Below the pieces are notes generated by a model. It worked only from the letters and a program-made list of their open reading frames with translations. It did not search any database and was not told the origin of the DNA. The position numbers and the translations under genes were made by a program. This document shows, piece by piece, positions 1-9,427 of a stretch of DNA of 24,565 nucleotides. The stretch is from an uncultured Eubacteriales bacterium. GTDB taxonomy: Bacteria; Bacillota; Clostridia; Oscillospirales; Oscillospiraceae. The first letter of the stretch is position 1, and every line of letters begins with the position of its first letter. The stretch lies in NCBI GenBank assembly GCA_900547315.1, contig URGI01000025.1, positions 1 through 24,565 of the forward strand. The letters run 5' to 3'.

Positions 1-2
1 GG

Positions 3-8
3 TATACT
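3..8 (+). promoter_or_regulatory. Possible -10 element for the exporter operon
   Basis: TATACT lies 29 bases before the ATG at 38 and fits a sigma-A -10 box in an AT-rich leader. Any -35 element would fall outside the window, so the promoter cannot be confirmed here. Confidence 0.3.
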
Positions 9-37
9 ATATTGTATTATATTTTTTGAGGACTTTT

Positions 38-1864
38 ATGGAAACGGAAAAGAATACAGAAAAACAAAGTAATTTCAGACTGATATGGAGCTTTCTGAAG
101 GGCAGCAAGGCGCTGTTCGCGGTGTGCATAATCTCGGCGGCGCTCATGGCGCTGGCCGACATGGTCATCCCGCAGATAATCCGCGCTGCGATAGACAACG
201 CCATCGGCGGCGCACCGGCGGATTATCCGGCGACGGTAATGCGGCTGGTTGACAGGGGCGGCGGCTTTGCCTACCTCGGAGAGCACCTGTGGATAATGGC
301 GCTGGCAATAGTCGCGGTCGCGCTCGTGAAAGCGGTAAGTCAGTATCTCTTCCGTCTGACAAACTCCATGGCGGCGGAAACCATGGTCAAGACCATGCGC
401 GACGGGCTTTTCGAGCACATCGAGCATCTGCCCTTCGCGTGGCACATGAAAAACCGCACCGGCGACATCATCCAGCGCTGCACCTCGGACATCGACACGA
501 TGAAAAACTTCATCTCCGAGCAGATGACCTCGATACTCCGCATTATAATTCTGCTCGTGATGGCGGTCATATTCATGCTGGGCATGAACGTCCGGCTGAC
601 CATCATCGCGCTGATACCCGTCCCGATCATAATCTGCTACTCACTGCTCTACTATAAGCGCGTAGGCGACGGTTTCCTTGACTGCGACGAGAACGAGGGC
701 AAGCTCTCGGCCATGGCGCAGGAGAATCTGACGGGCGTGCGCGTAGTGCGCGCGTTCGGGCGCGAGCGCTATGAGCGCGACCGTTTCGAAGATCAGAACG
801 AATACTACACCTCGAAATGGGTGCGTCTTGCAAAGGTGATGAGCCGCTACTGGTCAAGCTCCGACGTGCTGTCCGGCACGGAGGTGCTGCTGGTCGTCGT
901 GTTCGGCGCAGTGTTCACTCTGCGCGGCGAGATTACCGCAGGCGAATACGTGACTTTTATCTCGTATAACTCGATGCTGGTCTGGCCTGTGCGTATGCTC
1001 GGCCGCATGATATCCGAAATGAGCAAGGCCGGCGTGTCCGTGGAGCGCATAGCGTACATCATGAATTCCCCCGTCGAGCAGGACAAGCCAGGCACAACGG
1101 AGCCTGATCTCAGCGGCGACATCCGCTTTGAGCACGTGAACTTCGCCTACGAGGGCTGTCCGGAGATCCTACACGACATCGACTTCACTATGCCTGCAGG
1201 CTCCGTCCTCGGCATCCTCGGCGGCACTGGCAGCGGCAAATCTACGATGATGTTCCTGCTTGACAAGCTCTATGAGCTGCCGCCCGAAAACGGCAGAATA
1301 AGCATCGGCGGCGTGGACATCAACGACATCAGCACGCCCTATCTGCGCGAAAATATCGGCATGGTACTTCAGGAACCGTTCCTGTTTTCGCGCTCCATCG
1401 CAGAGAACATCTCCATCGCGGGCGAGGAGGTCGATATGGCCGCCGTGCGCGAGGCTTCCCGCGCGGCCTGCCTCGACGAGACCGTCGAGGGCTTCACGCA
1501 GGGCTACGACACCTTTGTTGGTGAGCGCGGAGTGACGCTCTCCGGCGGTCAGAAGCAGCGCGCCGCCATCGCGCGCACGCTGATGCGCCGTCAGCCCATT
1601 ATGATATTCGACGACTCTCTCTCTGCGGTCGACACCGAGACCGACGCGAAGATACGCGCCGAGCTTGAGCGGCGCTTCGGCTCGGCCAGCATCATCCTGA
1701 TATCCCACAGAATAACCACCCTTGCCAAGGCCGGTCAGATACTCGTGCTCGACAAGGGGCGCATAGCCGAGCGCGGCACGCATGACGAGCTTGTCGCCGC
1801 GAACGGAATATACCGCAAGATCTACGATATCCAGACCGCGGGTGCGGAGGAGGCGGCAAAATGA
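38..1864 (+). CDS. ABC exporter half-transporter, degenerate-site subunit
   Basis: This 608-residue half-transporter has an N-terminal six-helix exporter membrane domain and a C-terminal nucleotide-binding domain. It should pair with the next gene to export drugs, lipids or peptides across the cytoplasmic membrane using ATP. Walker A is GGTGSGKST with K401, the signature is a canonical LSGGQ at 501-505, and Walker B ends in D525-D526 instead of Asp-Glu. An aspartate at the catalytic-base position is typical of the degenerate site of heterodimeric exporters (TM287/288, LmrCD, BmrCD). I chose the ATG at 38 because GAGG at 28-31 sits 6 bases before it; an in-frame TTG at 26 would overlap that site. 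The stop overlaps the next start by 4 bp (ATGA), which indicates translational coupling. The substrate cannot be read from sequence. Confidence 0.93.
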   Translation: METEKNTEKQSNFRLIWSFLKGSKALFAVCIISAALMALADMVIPQIIRAAIDNAIGGAPADYPATVMRLVDRGGGFAYLGEHLWIMALAIVAVALVKAVSQYLFRLTNSMAAETMVKTMRDGLFEHIEHLPFAWHMKNRTGDIIQRCTSDIDTMKNFISEQMTSILRIIILLVMAVIFMLGMNVRLTIIALIPVPIIICYSLLYYKRVGDGFLDCDENEGKLSAMAQENLTGVRVVRAFGRERYERDRFEDQNEYYTSKWVRLAKVMSRYWSSSDVLSGTEVLLVVVFGAVFTLRGEITAGEYVTFISYNSMLVWPVRMLGRMISEMSKAGVSVERIAYIMNSPVEQDKPGTTEPDLSGDIRFEHVNFAYEGCPEILHDIDFTMPAGSVLGILGGTGSGKSTMMFLLDKLYELPPENGRISIGGVDINDISTPYLRENIGMVLQEPFLFSRSIAENISIAGEEVDMAAVREASRAACLDETVEGFTQGYDTFVGERGVTLSGGQKQRAAIARTLMRRQPIMIFDDSLSAVDTETDAKIRAELERRFGSASIILISHRITTLAKAGQILVLDKGRIAERGTHDELVAANGIYRKIYDIQTAGAEEAAK

Positions 1865-3666
1865 AAAAAGCAGAAAAATCTGGCCTCCCCTTTTTCGGTA
1901 TCGGCAAGATAATCCCCTACCTCGCAAGGTACAAAAAGCGGGTCTACGCCATGCTGTTCTGCGGTCTGCTCGGCAGCGTTGTCGATATTGCGCAGCCGAT
2001 CCTGCAGCGCTATTCGATAAATCACTTCATCGGCGGCGGAACGCTCGATACTCTGCCGTGGTTCATCGCGATCTACTTCGGCACGATCCTTCTCTCCGCC
2101 GCGGCAAACTACATCTCCTGCACCGACGCCACCTGCCTTGAGGTCTGGATAGACCGCGACCTCCGAAACGACGCCTTCGCGCATCTGCAGACACTGTCCT
2201 TCTCCTACTTCAACCAGAACAGCGTCGGCTATATCCACGCCCGCGTAATAAGCGACAGCTCGCGTATCGGCTCGCTGTTCTCATGGACGCTCATCGACGG
2301 CGTGTGGCAGATGACCTACCTCGTCGGCGCGATAATCGTCATGCTCGTCATAAACGCGAAGCTCGCGCTTATGGTGCTGACGATAATGCCGATCATCGTG
2401 CTGCTGTTCTCGGTGTTCCAGAGCCGCCTTGTCCGCGTCAACCGCGAGGTGCGCGAGATAAACTCGAAAATAACCGGCAACTTCAACGAGGGCATCACCG
2501 GCGCAAAGACGATAAAGACGCTGGTCATTGAGGACAAGATACACGACGGCTTCGTCGCCGACACCGCCGCCATGCGCAAGAAGACCGTGCGCGCCGCGCA
2601 TCTGCGCGGGCTTTTCGCCTCGACAATGGGCTTCGCCTCGTCGCTCGCGCTTGCGATAGTCCTGTGGCGCGGCGGCTACATCGCCGCAAGCGAGGTCGGC
2701 ACTTTCTCGATGTTCATGTCCTACGCACAGGGCATGATGGAGCCGGTGCGCTGGATAATCGACAGCATTTCCGACCTCATCACGACGCAGGTCAACATCG
2801 AGCGTCTGTCGAAGCTGCTTGAGACGAAGTCCGACGTTGTGGATTCTCCGGAGGTCATCAAGAAATACGGCGATTGCTTCGACCCGAAGCGTGAGAACTG
2901 GGAGCCGATAAAGGGCGACATTGAATTTGACGACGTCAGCTTCAAATACCCCGACGGCGACGAATATATTCTCGAGCACTTCAGCCTTAATATTCCATTC
3001 GGCACGAATATCGCCATCGTCGGCGAGACGGGCGCGGGCAAATCCACGCTAGTGAACCTCATCTGCCGCTTCTATGAGCCGACGTCCGGCCGCGTCCTCA
3101 TCGACGGGCGCGACGCACGCGAGCGCTCGCAACTCTGGCTGCACTCCGCGATAGGCTACGTCCTTCAGACGCCGCACCTCTTCTCCGGCACCGTGCGCGA
3201 GAACCTGCTCTACGGCAACCCGAACGCGACCGACGAGGATATCCGCCGCGCGCTGGAGCTTGTCTCGGCGCAGGGCGTTGTGGATAAGCTTGAAAACGGG
3301 CTTGAGACCGACGTCGGCGAGGGCGGCGACATGCTCTCCACCGGCGAAAAGCAGCTGCTGTCCTTCGCCCGCGCGATCCTCGCCGACCCGCGCATCCTCG
3401 TGCTCGACGAGGCGACAGCCTCGGTCGACACGATAACGGAGCAGAAGATACAGTCCGCCATAGACACGATAATCCACGGCCGCACCTCGATAGTCATCGC
3501 GCACCGTCTCTCCACCGTGCGCAATGCCGACCTCATCCTCGTCGTTGACGACGGCAAAATTATCGAGCAGGGCACGCACGAACAGCTCATGTCCCGCCGC
3601 GGCAGCTACTACCGCCTGTACACCCGCCAGTATGAGGACGAGGCGACAAGCAGACTTCTGAGCTGA
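1861..3666 (+). CDS. ABC exporter half-transporter, catalytic partner subunit
   Basis: This 601-residue half-transporter has the same layout as its upstream neighbour: a six-helix membrane domain, then an ATPase domain. Walker A is GETGAGKST (K394), and Walker B is canonical with D516-E517. The signature reads LSTGEKQ at 492-498 instead of LSGGQ. This altered signature complements the altered Walker B of the first subunit: together they form one poorly hydrolysing site, while this subunit's Walker motifs plus the partner's LSGGQ form the active site. That pattern strongly supports an obligate heterodimer. The start overlaps the upstream stop by 4 bp. A 39-base gap separates it from the FHA-SEDS gene. 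Such pairs often lie beside a MarR-type regulator, but none is visible here. Confidence 0.93.
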   Translation: MKKAEKSGLPFFGIGKIIPYLARYKKRVYAMLFCGLLGSVVDIAQPILQRYSINHFIGGGTLDTLPWFIAIYFGTILLSAAANYISCTDATCLEVWIDRDLRNDAFAHLQTLSFSYFNQNSVGYIHARVISDSSRIGSLFSWTLIDGVWQMTYLVGAIIVMLVINAKLALMVLTIMPIIVLLFSVFQSRLVRVNREVREINSKITGNFNEGITGAKTIKTLVIEDKIHDGFVADTAAMRKKTVRAAHLRGLFASTMGFASSLALAIVLWRGGYIAASEVGTFSMFMSYAQGMMEPVRWIIDSISDLITTQVNIERLSKLLETKSDVVDSPEVIKKYGDCFDPKRENWEPIKGDIEFDDVSFKYPDGDEYILEHFSLNIPFGTNIAIVGETGAGKSTLVNLICRFYEPTSGRVLIDGRDARERSQLWLHSAIGYVLQTPHLFSGTVRENLLYGNPNATDEDIRRALELVSAQGVVDKLENGLETDVGEGGDMLSTGEKQLLSFARAILADPRILVLDEATASVDTITEQKIQSAIDTIIHGRTSIVIAHRLSTVRNADLILVVDDGKIIEQGTHEQLMSRRGSYYRLYTRQYEDEATSRLLS

Positions 3667-3705
3667 GGCCGAAGCCTTTAACCATTTAATTTTTGGAGTA
3701 CCCGT

Positions 3706-5451
3706 ATGGACACAATGACAGAATACCTGCTCACAGGCACAAAGTATCTGATGATACTTCTGTCCGTCATCATACTCATCCGCTGTCTGCGTTCTATGTT
3801 CAGCGTGCGGTATGATCCGGAGGTCTGGGGCTATATGCGCGTCGGCAACGAGCGCATCCCCGTCAACCATTGGGAAAACTTAATAGGGCGCTCCCGCTCG
3901 GCGGACATCCGTGTAGACCGCGAGGGCGTCAGCCGAGTGCACGCCGTTCTCACGCGCAGCGACCACGGGGTCTGGACGATCTATGACATCTTCTCCAAGG
4001 GCGGAGTCTGGGTCAACGGCGAGCGCGCGGACGACAACGGTCTGACCGTTGAGGACGGGGACGCCATAAACCTCGCCGGCAACGTGGTACGCTTTTACGA
4101 CACAACGCCGGAAAAGCGCCAGAAGCTTGAAGAAAAGCGTGAGGCGGCGGGGCTTGCCGTGTCCCCCGCGCTGACGCTCTTTGACCTGACGCTGTTCGAA
4201 CTGCTGCTCCTTGCGCAATACGTATATTCCGCGGCGAGGGAAAACCTGTTCCCCATCGCGCTCGCCTTCGGGACACTCATTCTCCTTCAGCTCTGCTGCT
4301 ATAACGCGATGCGGCTGATGGGGCGCTCCGGCTTCGAGGTCGAAACGCTGGCGTTCTATCTCACGGCGCTCGGCCTCGCGGTCGCCGCGTCGTCAACGCC
4401 GGAGGATATGTATAAGCAGATTTTGCTCATTCTGGTGAGCGTGCTGCTGTTCCTGTTCGGCGGCTGGTGGCTCCGCAGCCTCAAGCGCAGCGCCGTTATG
4501 CGCACGCCCGTCGCGGTGCTGGCGCTGGCGCTGATGGCACTGAACGTGCTGACAAGCGAGTCGGTCAACGGCGCGCGCAACTGGCTCGAGGTTGCCGGAT
4601 ACTCGCTCCAGCCCTCCGAGCTTGTCAAGGTCGCGTACATCTATGTCGGAGCGTCCACGCTCGACCGGCTGTACCGCCGCCGGAACCTGTATTCATACAT
4701 CGCCTTCTCCGCGGCCTGTGTCATCGCGCTCGCGCTGATAGGTGACTTCGGCACGGCGCTCATATTCTTTGCGACCTTCCTTGTGATATCCTTCATGCGC
4801 TCCGGCTCCATCGCCACCGTTATACTCGCGGTCACGGGGGCAGGACTTGCGGGCTTTCTCGCGGTGAGCGTCAAGCCGTACATTGCCCAGCGCTTTGCAA
4901 ACTGGGGGCATGTGTGGGAGGATATCTACAACACCGGCTTCCAGCAGACCCGCGCGATGTCCGCCGCCGCATCCGGCGCGCTCTTCGGCAAGGGCGCGGG
5001 CAGCGGCTGGCTGCACAATGTTTTCGCCGCGAACACCGACATGGTCTTCGCCATGATATGCGAGGAGCTGGGGCTCATCATCGCCCTTTGCTCCATCGCC
5101 GCGATACTGGTTCTCGCCTTTTTCGCCGTGCGCAGCGCAAGCCGCAGCCGCAGCGCGTTCTATTCCATCGCCGCCTGCGCGACAGTGAGCATGCTGCTCG
5201 TGCAGCTGTCGCTGAACGTTTTCGGCTCTCTGGATATCCTGCCGTTTACCGGCGTGACCTTCCCATTCGTCTCCCGCGGCGGCACGTCGCTTCTCTCCTG
5301 CTGGATGCTCATGGCTTTCATAAAAGGCTCCGACACGCGGCGCGAGGGTAGCTTTGCGGTGAGACCCGTGACCGCCGAATCGCGCGCCGAGGAGGACGAG
5401 GAAGAAGACGAATACGAAGAGGATGATTATGACGGGGAGGACGCGGAATGA
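3706..5451 (+). CDS. FHA domain-RodA/FtsW SEDS glycosyltransferase fusion
   Basis: This 581-residue membrane protein begins with one helix (about 8-27) and a phosphothreonine-binding FHA domain (about 42-132; GRS at 61-63, S76-R-V-H79, N104-G). About ten membrane segments of the SEDS family follow (about 155-540). SEDS proteins polymerise lipid II into peptidoglycan strands with a partner class B PBP, which is the next gene (4-bp overlap). The NTDMVFAMICEELG stretch (D445, E453-E454) matches the conserved SEDS loop that carries the catalytic acid of RodA and FtsW. The C-terminus is extremely acidic: 16 of the last 20 residues are Asp or Glu. The start at 3706 has GGAG 7 bases upstream; M4 (3715) is a less well placed alternative. 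The FHA module suggests control by a Ser/Thr kinase, but no kinase lies in the window. RodA, FtsW or SpoVE type cannot be decided. Confidence 0.92.
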   Translation: MDTMTEYLLTGTKYLMILLSVIILIRCLRSMFSVRYDPEVWGYMRVGNERIPVNHWENLIGRSRSADIRVDREGVSRVHAVLTRSDHGVWTIYDIFSKGGVWVNGERADDNGLTVEDGDAINLAGNVVRFYDTTPEKRQKLEEKREAAGLAVSPALTLFDLTLFELLLLAQYVYSAARENLFPIALAFGTLILLQLCCYNAMRLMGRSGFEVETLAFYLTALGLAVAASSTPEDMYKQILLILVSVLLFLFGGWWLRSLKRSAVMRTPVAVLALALMALNVLTSESVNGARNWLEVAGYSLQPSELVKVAYIYVGASTLDRLYRRRNLYSYIAFSAACVIALALIGDFGTALIFFATFLVISFMRSGSIATVILAVTGAGLAGFLAVSVKPYIAQRFANWGHVWEDIYNTGFQQTRAMSAAASGALFGKGAGSGWLHNVFAANTDMVFAMICEELGLIIALCSIAAILVLAFFAVRSASRSRSAFYSIAACATVSMLLVQLSLNVFGSLDILPFTGVTFPFVSRGGTSLLSCWMLMAFIKGSDTRREGSFAVRPVTAESRAEEDEEEDEYEEDDYDGEDAE

Positions 5452-6740
5452 AAAAGATAAGCAGACGCGCTATATCCGTGCTTCTCATCGCGGCAGCCGT
5501 CATATTCGGCTGCGTCGTATACGTGCTGCGCTATATCGACGACGGGCGCTCATGGGCCTTGGCTTTTTCCAGCGCCAACTCCGGCTCCTCCGGACTTATA
5601 AGCGACCGCAACGGCGTCGTTCTCGCCCGCTTCGGCGGCGGCACTAATCTCTACGCCGACGATGAACAGACCCGTCTCAGCTGCTATCACGCGCTCGGCG
5701 ACTATACGGGTGCGACAGCGACGGGCGTAATAAACAACTTCTGGGACGATATGCAGGGCTTCAGCCTCGTCACGGGAACGACCAAGGCGCAAAGCTTTGC
5801 GATGTCCCTGAACATCGACAGCAGGCTGAACAACACCGCCTACGAGGCTCTTGCCGGACGAAACGGCGCCGTACTCGTGATGAACTACAAAAACGGCGAG
5901 CTTCTGTGCATGGTGTCCTCCCCGTCCATCGACCCCTTGGCGGATAATTCGAACCCGCCCGACGGCGCATATATAAACCGCTGTCTCTCCGCGTCGTTCA
6001 CGCCAGGCTCGGTGTTCAAGCTCATAACGGCGGCGGCCGCCATCGAGAACATTCCCGATATCTTCTCCCGCACGTATTACTGCGAGGGCAGCTATACGAT
6101 AGCCGGAGTTGAGATATACTGCTCCGGAACGCATTACACGCAGACCTTTGAGCAGGCGCTCGCCAATTCCTGCAACTGTGCTTTCGCGCAGATAACCGTA
6201 AGTCTCGGTCAGGACACAATGGTGGAATACGTGAAAAAATACGGCTTTCTCGACGCGCAGAGCCTTGACGGCATCTCGACCGCCGCGGGCAGCTACCCGA
6301 CGGAGTTTGTCGGCGATCCCGAGCTTGCGTGGTCGGGCATCGGCCAGTCCACCGATCTTGTCTGCCCCTATTCCCTGCTGCGCTATGTCGCCGCCATCGC
6401 AAACGGCGGCACTCTGTGCGAGCCGCGGCTCGTGATGAGCGGCGCGGAAGCGGAAAAATCGCAGCTTATGGAGGCCGATACGGCGGACAAGCTCAAGCAG
6501 ATGATGAGCTACAACGTTGTCTCTCACTACAGCTCCGACAGGTTCCCGGGGCTTAATGTCTGCGCCAAGACCGGCACCGCGGAGCTTGGCGACGGCACGA
6601 GTCACGCGTGGTTCGCCGGATTTCTGGACGATGAGGCGCACCCCTACGCGTTTGTGGTTCTCGTTGAGCGCGGCGGAGGCGGCCTGACGAACGCCGGCGC
6701 GGTGGCGAACACGGTGCTTCAGGCGGCAGTCGGAAACTGA
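5448..6740 (+). CDS. Class B penicillin-binding protein (transpeptidase)
   Basis: This 430-residue D,D-transpeptidase cross-links peptidoglycan outside the membrane. One N-terminal anchor helix (about 8-28) precedes a short dimerisation-type segment and the penicillin-binding domain. The active-site motifs are complete: S188-V-F-K191, S241-C-N243 and K374-T-G376. The protein is shorter than classical PBP2/FtsI (about 550-700 residues) and closer to the PbpA type that accompanies RodA in actinobacteria. Its start overlaps the FHA-SEDS stop (ATGA), so the two are coupled and probably form one SEDS-bPBP synthase. A role in elongation, division or spore cortex synthesis remains open. Confidence 0.92.
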   Translation: MKKISRRAISVLLIAAAVIFGCVVYVLRYIDDGRSWALAFSSANSGSSGLISDRNGVVLARFGGGTNLYADDEQTRLSCYHALGDYTGATATGVINNFWDDMQGFSLVTGTTKAQSFAMSLNIDSRLNNTAYEALAGRNGAVLVMNYKNGELLCMVSSPSIDPLADNSNPPDGAYINRCLSASFTPGSVFKLITAAAAIENIPDIFSRTYYCEGSYTIAGVEIYCSGTHYTQTFEQALANSCNCAFAQITVSLGQDTMVEYVKKYGFLDAQSLDGISTAAGSYPTEFVGDPELAWSGIGQSTDLVCPYSLLRYVAAIANGGTLCEPRLVMSGAEAEKSQLMEADTADKLKQMMSYNVVSHYSSDRFPGLNVCAKTGTAELGDGTSHAWFAGFLDDEAHPYAFVVLVERGGGGLTNAGAVANTVLQAAVGN

Positions 6741-6775
6741 GCGCAAATCCATACTGATTTACGAGGAAATTCAAC

Positions 6776-8653
6776 ATGATCGACATTTCCGTAAGCTCGC
6801 TGGTAAAATCCTTCGAGCTTGGCAAAAATATTCTGGACGGTCTGACCTTCACGGTCAACTCTGGCGAGCGCGTCGGCATCCTCGGCCATAACGGCTGCGG
6901 AAAGACGACGCTGTTCCGCATACTCGCGGGCGAGATTGGCTGGGACGAGGGCGAGGTAATGGTAGCGCCGAGCAAACGGCTCGGCCTCATCTCTCAGATT
7001 CCCGTCTACCCTGACGGCTGGACGACCGAGGACGTGCTGCGCTCAGCGCACAAGCGTCTGTACGAGATAAGCGACCGGCTCGACGAGCTGGGGCTTCTCA
7101 TGGAGCACGACCAGTCCCCCGCGCTTCTGCAGGAGTACGACCGCCTGAGTGACGATTTCCGCCGCCTCGGCGGCTACGATATGGACACAGCTCGAAACCG
7201 CGTCGCAAACGGTCTTGACATCCCCGCCGCCATGCGCGAACAGCCGTTCGACTCCCTCTCCGGCGGCGAAAAGACCCGCGTCAACCTCGCGCGGCTCATC
7301 CTTGAGGACACTGACATTCTCCTTCTCGACGAGCCGACGAACCACCTTGACCTGCACGCTACCGAGTGGCTCGAGGATTACCTGCTGCATTTCAAGGGCA
7401 CCGTGCTCTCGATAAGCCACGACCGCTGGTTCATCGACCGCGTCGCGCAGCGCTGTATCGAGATCGTTGACGGTAAGGCGGAGTTCTACTCCGGCGGCTA
7501 CAGCTTCTATCTTGAGGAACGACAGCGCCGCTTCGAGGAGAAGATGCGCAAATATGAAAAGGATCAGGCCAAGCTAGAGCAGCTCACCCGCGCTGCGGAG
7601 CAGATGCATCTCTGGGCGTTCATGGGCAACGACAAGCTGCATAAGCGCGCCTTTTCCATGGAAAAGCGCATCGAAAAGCTGTCTCACACCGAGAAGCCCA
7701 CCGAGCAGAAGAAGCTCTCCGTCAAGTTCCGCCAGCGCGAATTTGAGGGCGACGAGGTCCTCGTGATGGAGGGACTTTCGAAAAGCTTCGGCGAAAAGAA
7801 GCTGTTTTCCGGCCTTGACCTCACCGTCACCGGCGGCGAGCGCATCGCGCTCATCGGCGACAACGGCACCGGTAAATCCACGCTCGTCAAGCTCATCATG
7901 GGCGACGAAACGCCGGACGCAGGATACGTATACCGCGGCCCCGCAGTGCGTACGGCCTATCTGCCGCAGATGGTCAGCTTCTCCGTTCCGGAGCGCTCGG
8001 CCTACGACACCATGCTTTACGACTGCCGCTGCCAGCCGCAGGAGGCGCGCGACAGGCTCGCGGCCTTCGGCTTCCGCGGCGAGGACGTATTCACGCCGGT
8101 CGGCACGCTGTCCGGCGGCGAGAAGAGCCGCCTGCGGCTGTGTATGCTGATGGGCGCGGACATAAACTTCCTGATACTTGACGAGCCGACGAACCATCTC
8201 GACATCGCCAGCCGCGAATGGATGGAGGATGCGCTGTCCGATTATGAGCAGACGTTGCTCTTTGTCTCGCACGACCGATATTTTATAGAGAAGTTTGCGA
8301 CCCGCATATGGGCGCTGGCCGACGGCCGGATAACCGATTTCCGCGGCGGCTACAGCGAATTCTGCCAGTGGCGCGACCGGCAGGAGGTGTTCCGCCAGAA
8401 CGAGCGCGCCGCGCAGAAAAAGAAGGAGCCAAAGGCCGAACCTAAGAAAAAGCCCGTGCAGGGCAACGACAAGGCCATCGCCAAGGCAGAGCGTGAGATC
8501 GCGAAGCTTGAGGCTAAGATTGCGGCGCTCGACGCCGAGGCCGAGGCCAACGGCAGCGACTATCAGAAGCTCATGGAGCTGTCCGCCGAGCGCGAAGGGC
8601 TTGAAAACGAGCTTCTGGAGCTATATGAACAGTGGGAGGAGCTGAACGGATGA
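6776..8653 (+). CDS. ABC-F family ATPase
   Basis: This 625-residue soluble protein has two ABC ATPase domains and no membrane segments. Walker A motifs are at K43 (GHNGCGKTT) and K367 (GDNGTGKST); signatures are LSGGEKTR and LSGGEKSR, and both Walker B motifs read LDEPTNHLD. An interdomain linker rich in charged residues and a Lys-rich C-terminal coiled coil (about 540-625) give a YdiF/Uup-like architecture. ABC-F proteins bind the ribosomal E site and relieve stalling or, in some subfamilies, protect against ribosome-targeting antibiotics. Housekeeping and resistance roles cannot be told apart here. The RBS GAGGAAA lies just upstream, 35 bases after the PBP stop. The stop overlaps the next start by 4 bp. 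Confidence 0.92.
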   Translation: MIDISVSSLVKSFELGKNILDGLTFTVNSGERVGILGHNGCGKTTLFRILAGEIGWDEGEVMVAPSKRLGLISQIPVYPDGWTTEDVLRSAHKRLYEISDRLDELGLLMEHDQSPALLQEYDRLSDDFRRLGGYDMDTARNRVANGLDIPAAMREQPFDSLSGGEKTRVNLARLILEDTDILLLDEPTNHLDLHATEWLEDYLLHFKGTVLSISHDRWFIDRVAQRCIEIVDGKAEFYSGGYSFYLEERQRRFEEKMRKYEKDQAKLEQLTRAAEQMHLWAFMGNDKLHKRAFSMEKRIEKLSHTEKPTEQKKLSVKFRQREFEGDEVLVMEGLSKSFGEKKLFSGLDLTVTGGERIALIGDNGTGKSTLVKLIMGDETPDAGYVYRGPAVRTAYLPQMVSFSVPERSAYDTMLYDCRCQPQEARDRLAAFGFRGEDVFTPVGTLSGGEKSRLRLCMLMGADINFLILDEPTNHLDIASREWMEDALSDYEQTLLFVSHDRYFIEKFATRIWALADGRITDFRGGYSEFCQWRDRQEVFRQNERAAQKKKEPKAEPKKKPVQGNDKAIAKAEREIAKLEAKIAALDAEAEANGSDYQKLMELSAEREGLENELLELYEQWEELNG

Positions 8654-9387
8654 ACGGTCTGAAAAGTATACCGAACTGGATACTCTGGACTGCCGCGCTG
8701 CTCGCGGCGGCGCTGGTGTTCCGCTTTGCGATGCGCGGCTACGCGTACATAGGCTACACGCTGGCCTTCATCGCCGCCCTGATAGTGCTGCATCACTATC
8801 TGCCGCGCGGCGCGTGGCGCGCCGTGACGGCGCTGGTGTGCGTCGGGCTTATATATTTCTGCATCGTGGAGATACCGATAATCGCAAATTCGCGCACGGA
8901 TAAGGATCCTGAACGGAAGTACCTCGTCGTGCTCGGCGCCGCCGTGCACGGGTCGACGCCGTCTCTCTCCATGGCGCACCGGCTCGAGGGCGCGCTCGGC
9001 TATCTCGAAGCCTATCCGGATTCTATTGCGATAGTCAGCGGCGGTCAGGGGAACGGCGAGGATATCAGCGAGGCGCAGGCGATGTACGATTGGCTGACAG
9101 CGCACGGCGTCGCGCCGGAGCGGGTCGTTATGGAGAACAGATCGACCTCGACGATGGAGAACCTTGAGTTCTCATACAGGATAATCCGCGAGCGCGGGGA
9201 CGAACCTGAAGGCAATGTCGCCATCGTCTCCAGCGGATATCATCTCTACCGCGCAAAGGAGATGTCCAAAATGCTGGGCGTCGCCGCAGCGGGCGTCGCG
9301 GGCGCTCCGGATTACCCGCTGATAACCCTGAACTTTTTCATCCGCGAGGCGTTCGGCGTAACGCACCTGTGGGTGCTTGGAAACTGA
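8650..9387 (+). CDS. YdcF/SanA-like (DUF218) membrane protein
   Basis: This 245-residue protein has about three hydrophobic helices in its first 80 residues, followed by a DUF218 domain. Conserved features are YLVVLGAAVHG at the first strand, VSGGQG, the MENRSTSTMEN segment and VSSGYHLYRA. The family includes SanA, ElyC and YdcF, linked in E. coli to envelope integrity and polyprenyl-phosphate or peptidoglycan metabolism; no single reaction is agreed. The ATG at 8650 overlaps the ABC-F stop (ATGA), which favours it over an upstream in-frame GTG at 8632. Its position after SEDS and PBP genes fits an envelope role, but that is inference. Confidence 0.85.
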   Translation: MNGLKSIPNWILWTAALLAAALVFRFAMRGYAYIGYTLAFIAALIVLHHYLPRGAWRAVTALVCVGLIYFCIVEIPIIANSRTDKDPERKYLVVLGAAVHGSTPSLSMAHRLEGALGYLEAYPDSIAIVSGGQGNGEDISEAQAMYDWLTAHGVAPERVVMENRSTSTMENLEFSYRIIRERGDEPEGNVAIVSSGYHLYRAKEMSKMLGVAAAGVAGAPDYPLITLNFFIREAFGVTHLWVLGN

Positions 9388-9427
9388 GATATCCGTCCCC
9401 GGCATAAATTATTTCCGAGGTGATAAG

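Noticed and set aside
26..37. TTG start at 26 for the first ABC subunit
   Set aside because: It overlaps the GAGG ribosome site that serves the ATG at 38.
3660..3680. Small GGC/GCC hairpin after the second ABC gene
   Set aside because: The stem is only 4 bp and no T-run follows; a terminator is not supported.
9377..9427. Longer start of the CoA-transferase at 9377
   Set aside because: It overlaps the upstream gene without an RBS; the ATG at 9428 has GAGGTGAT.
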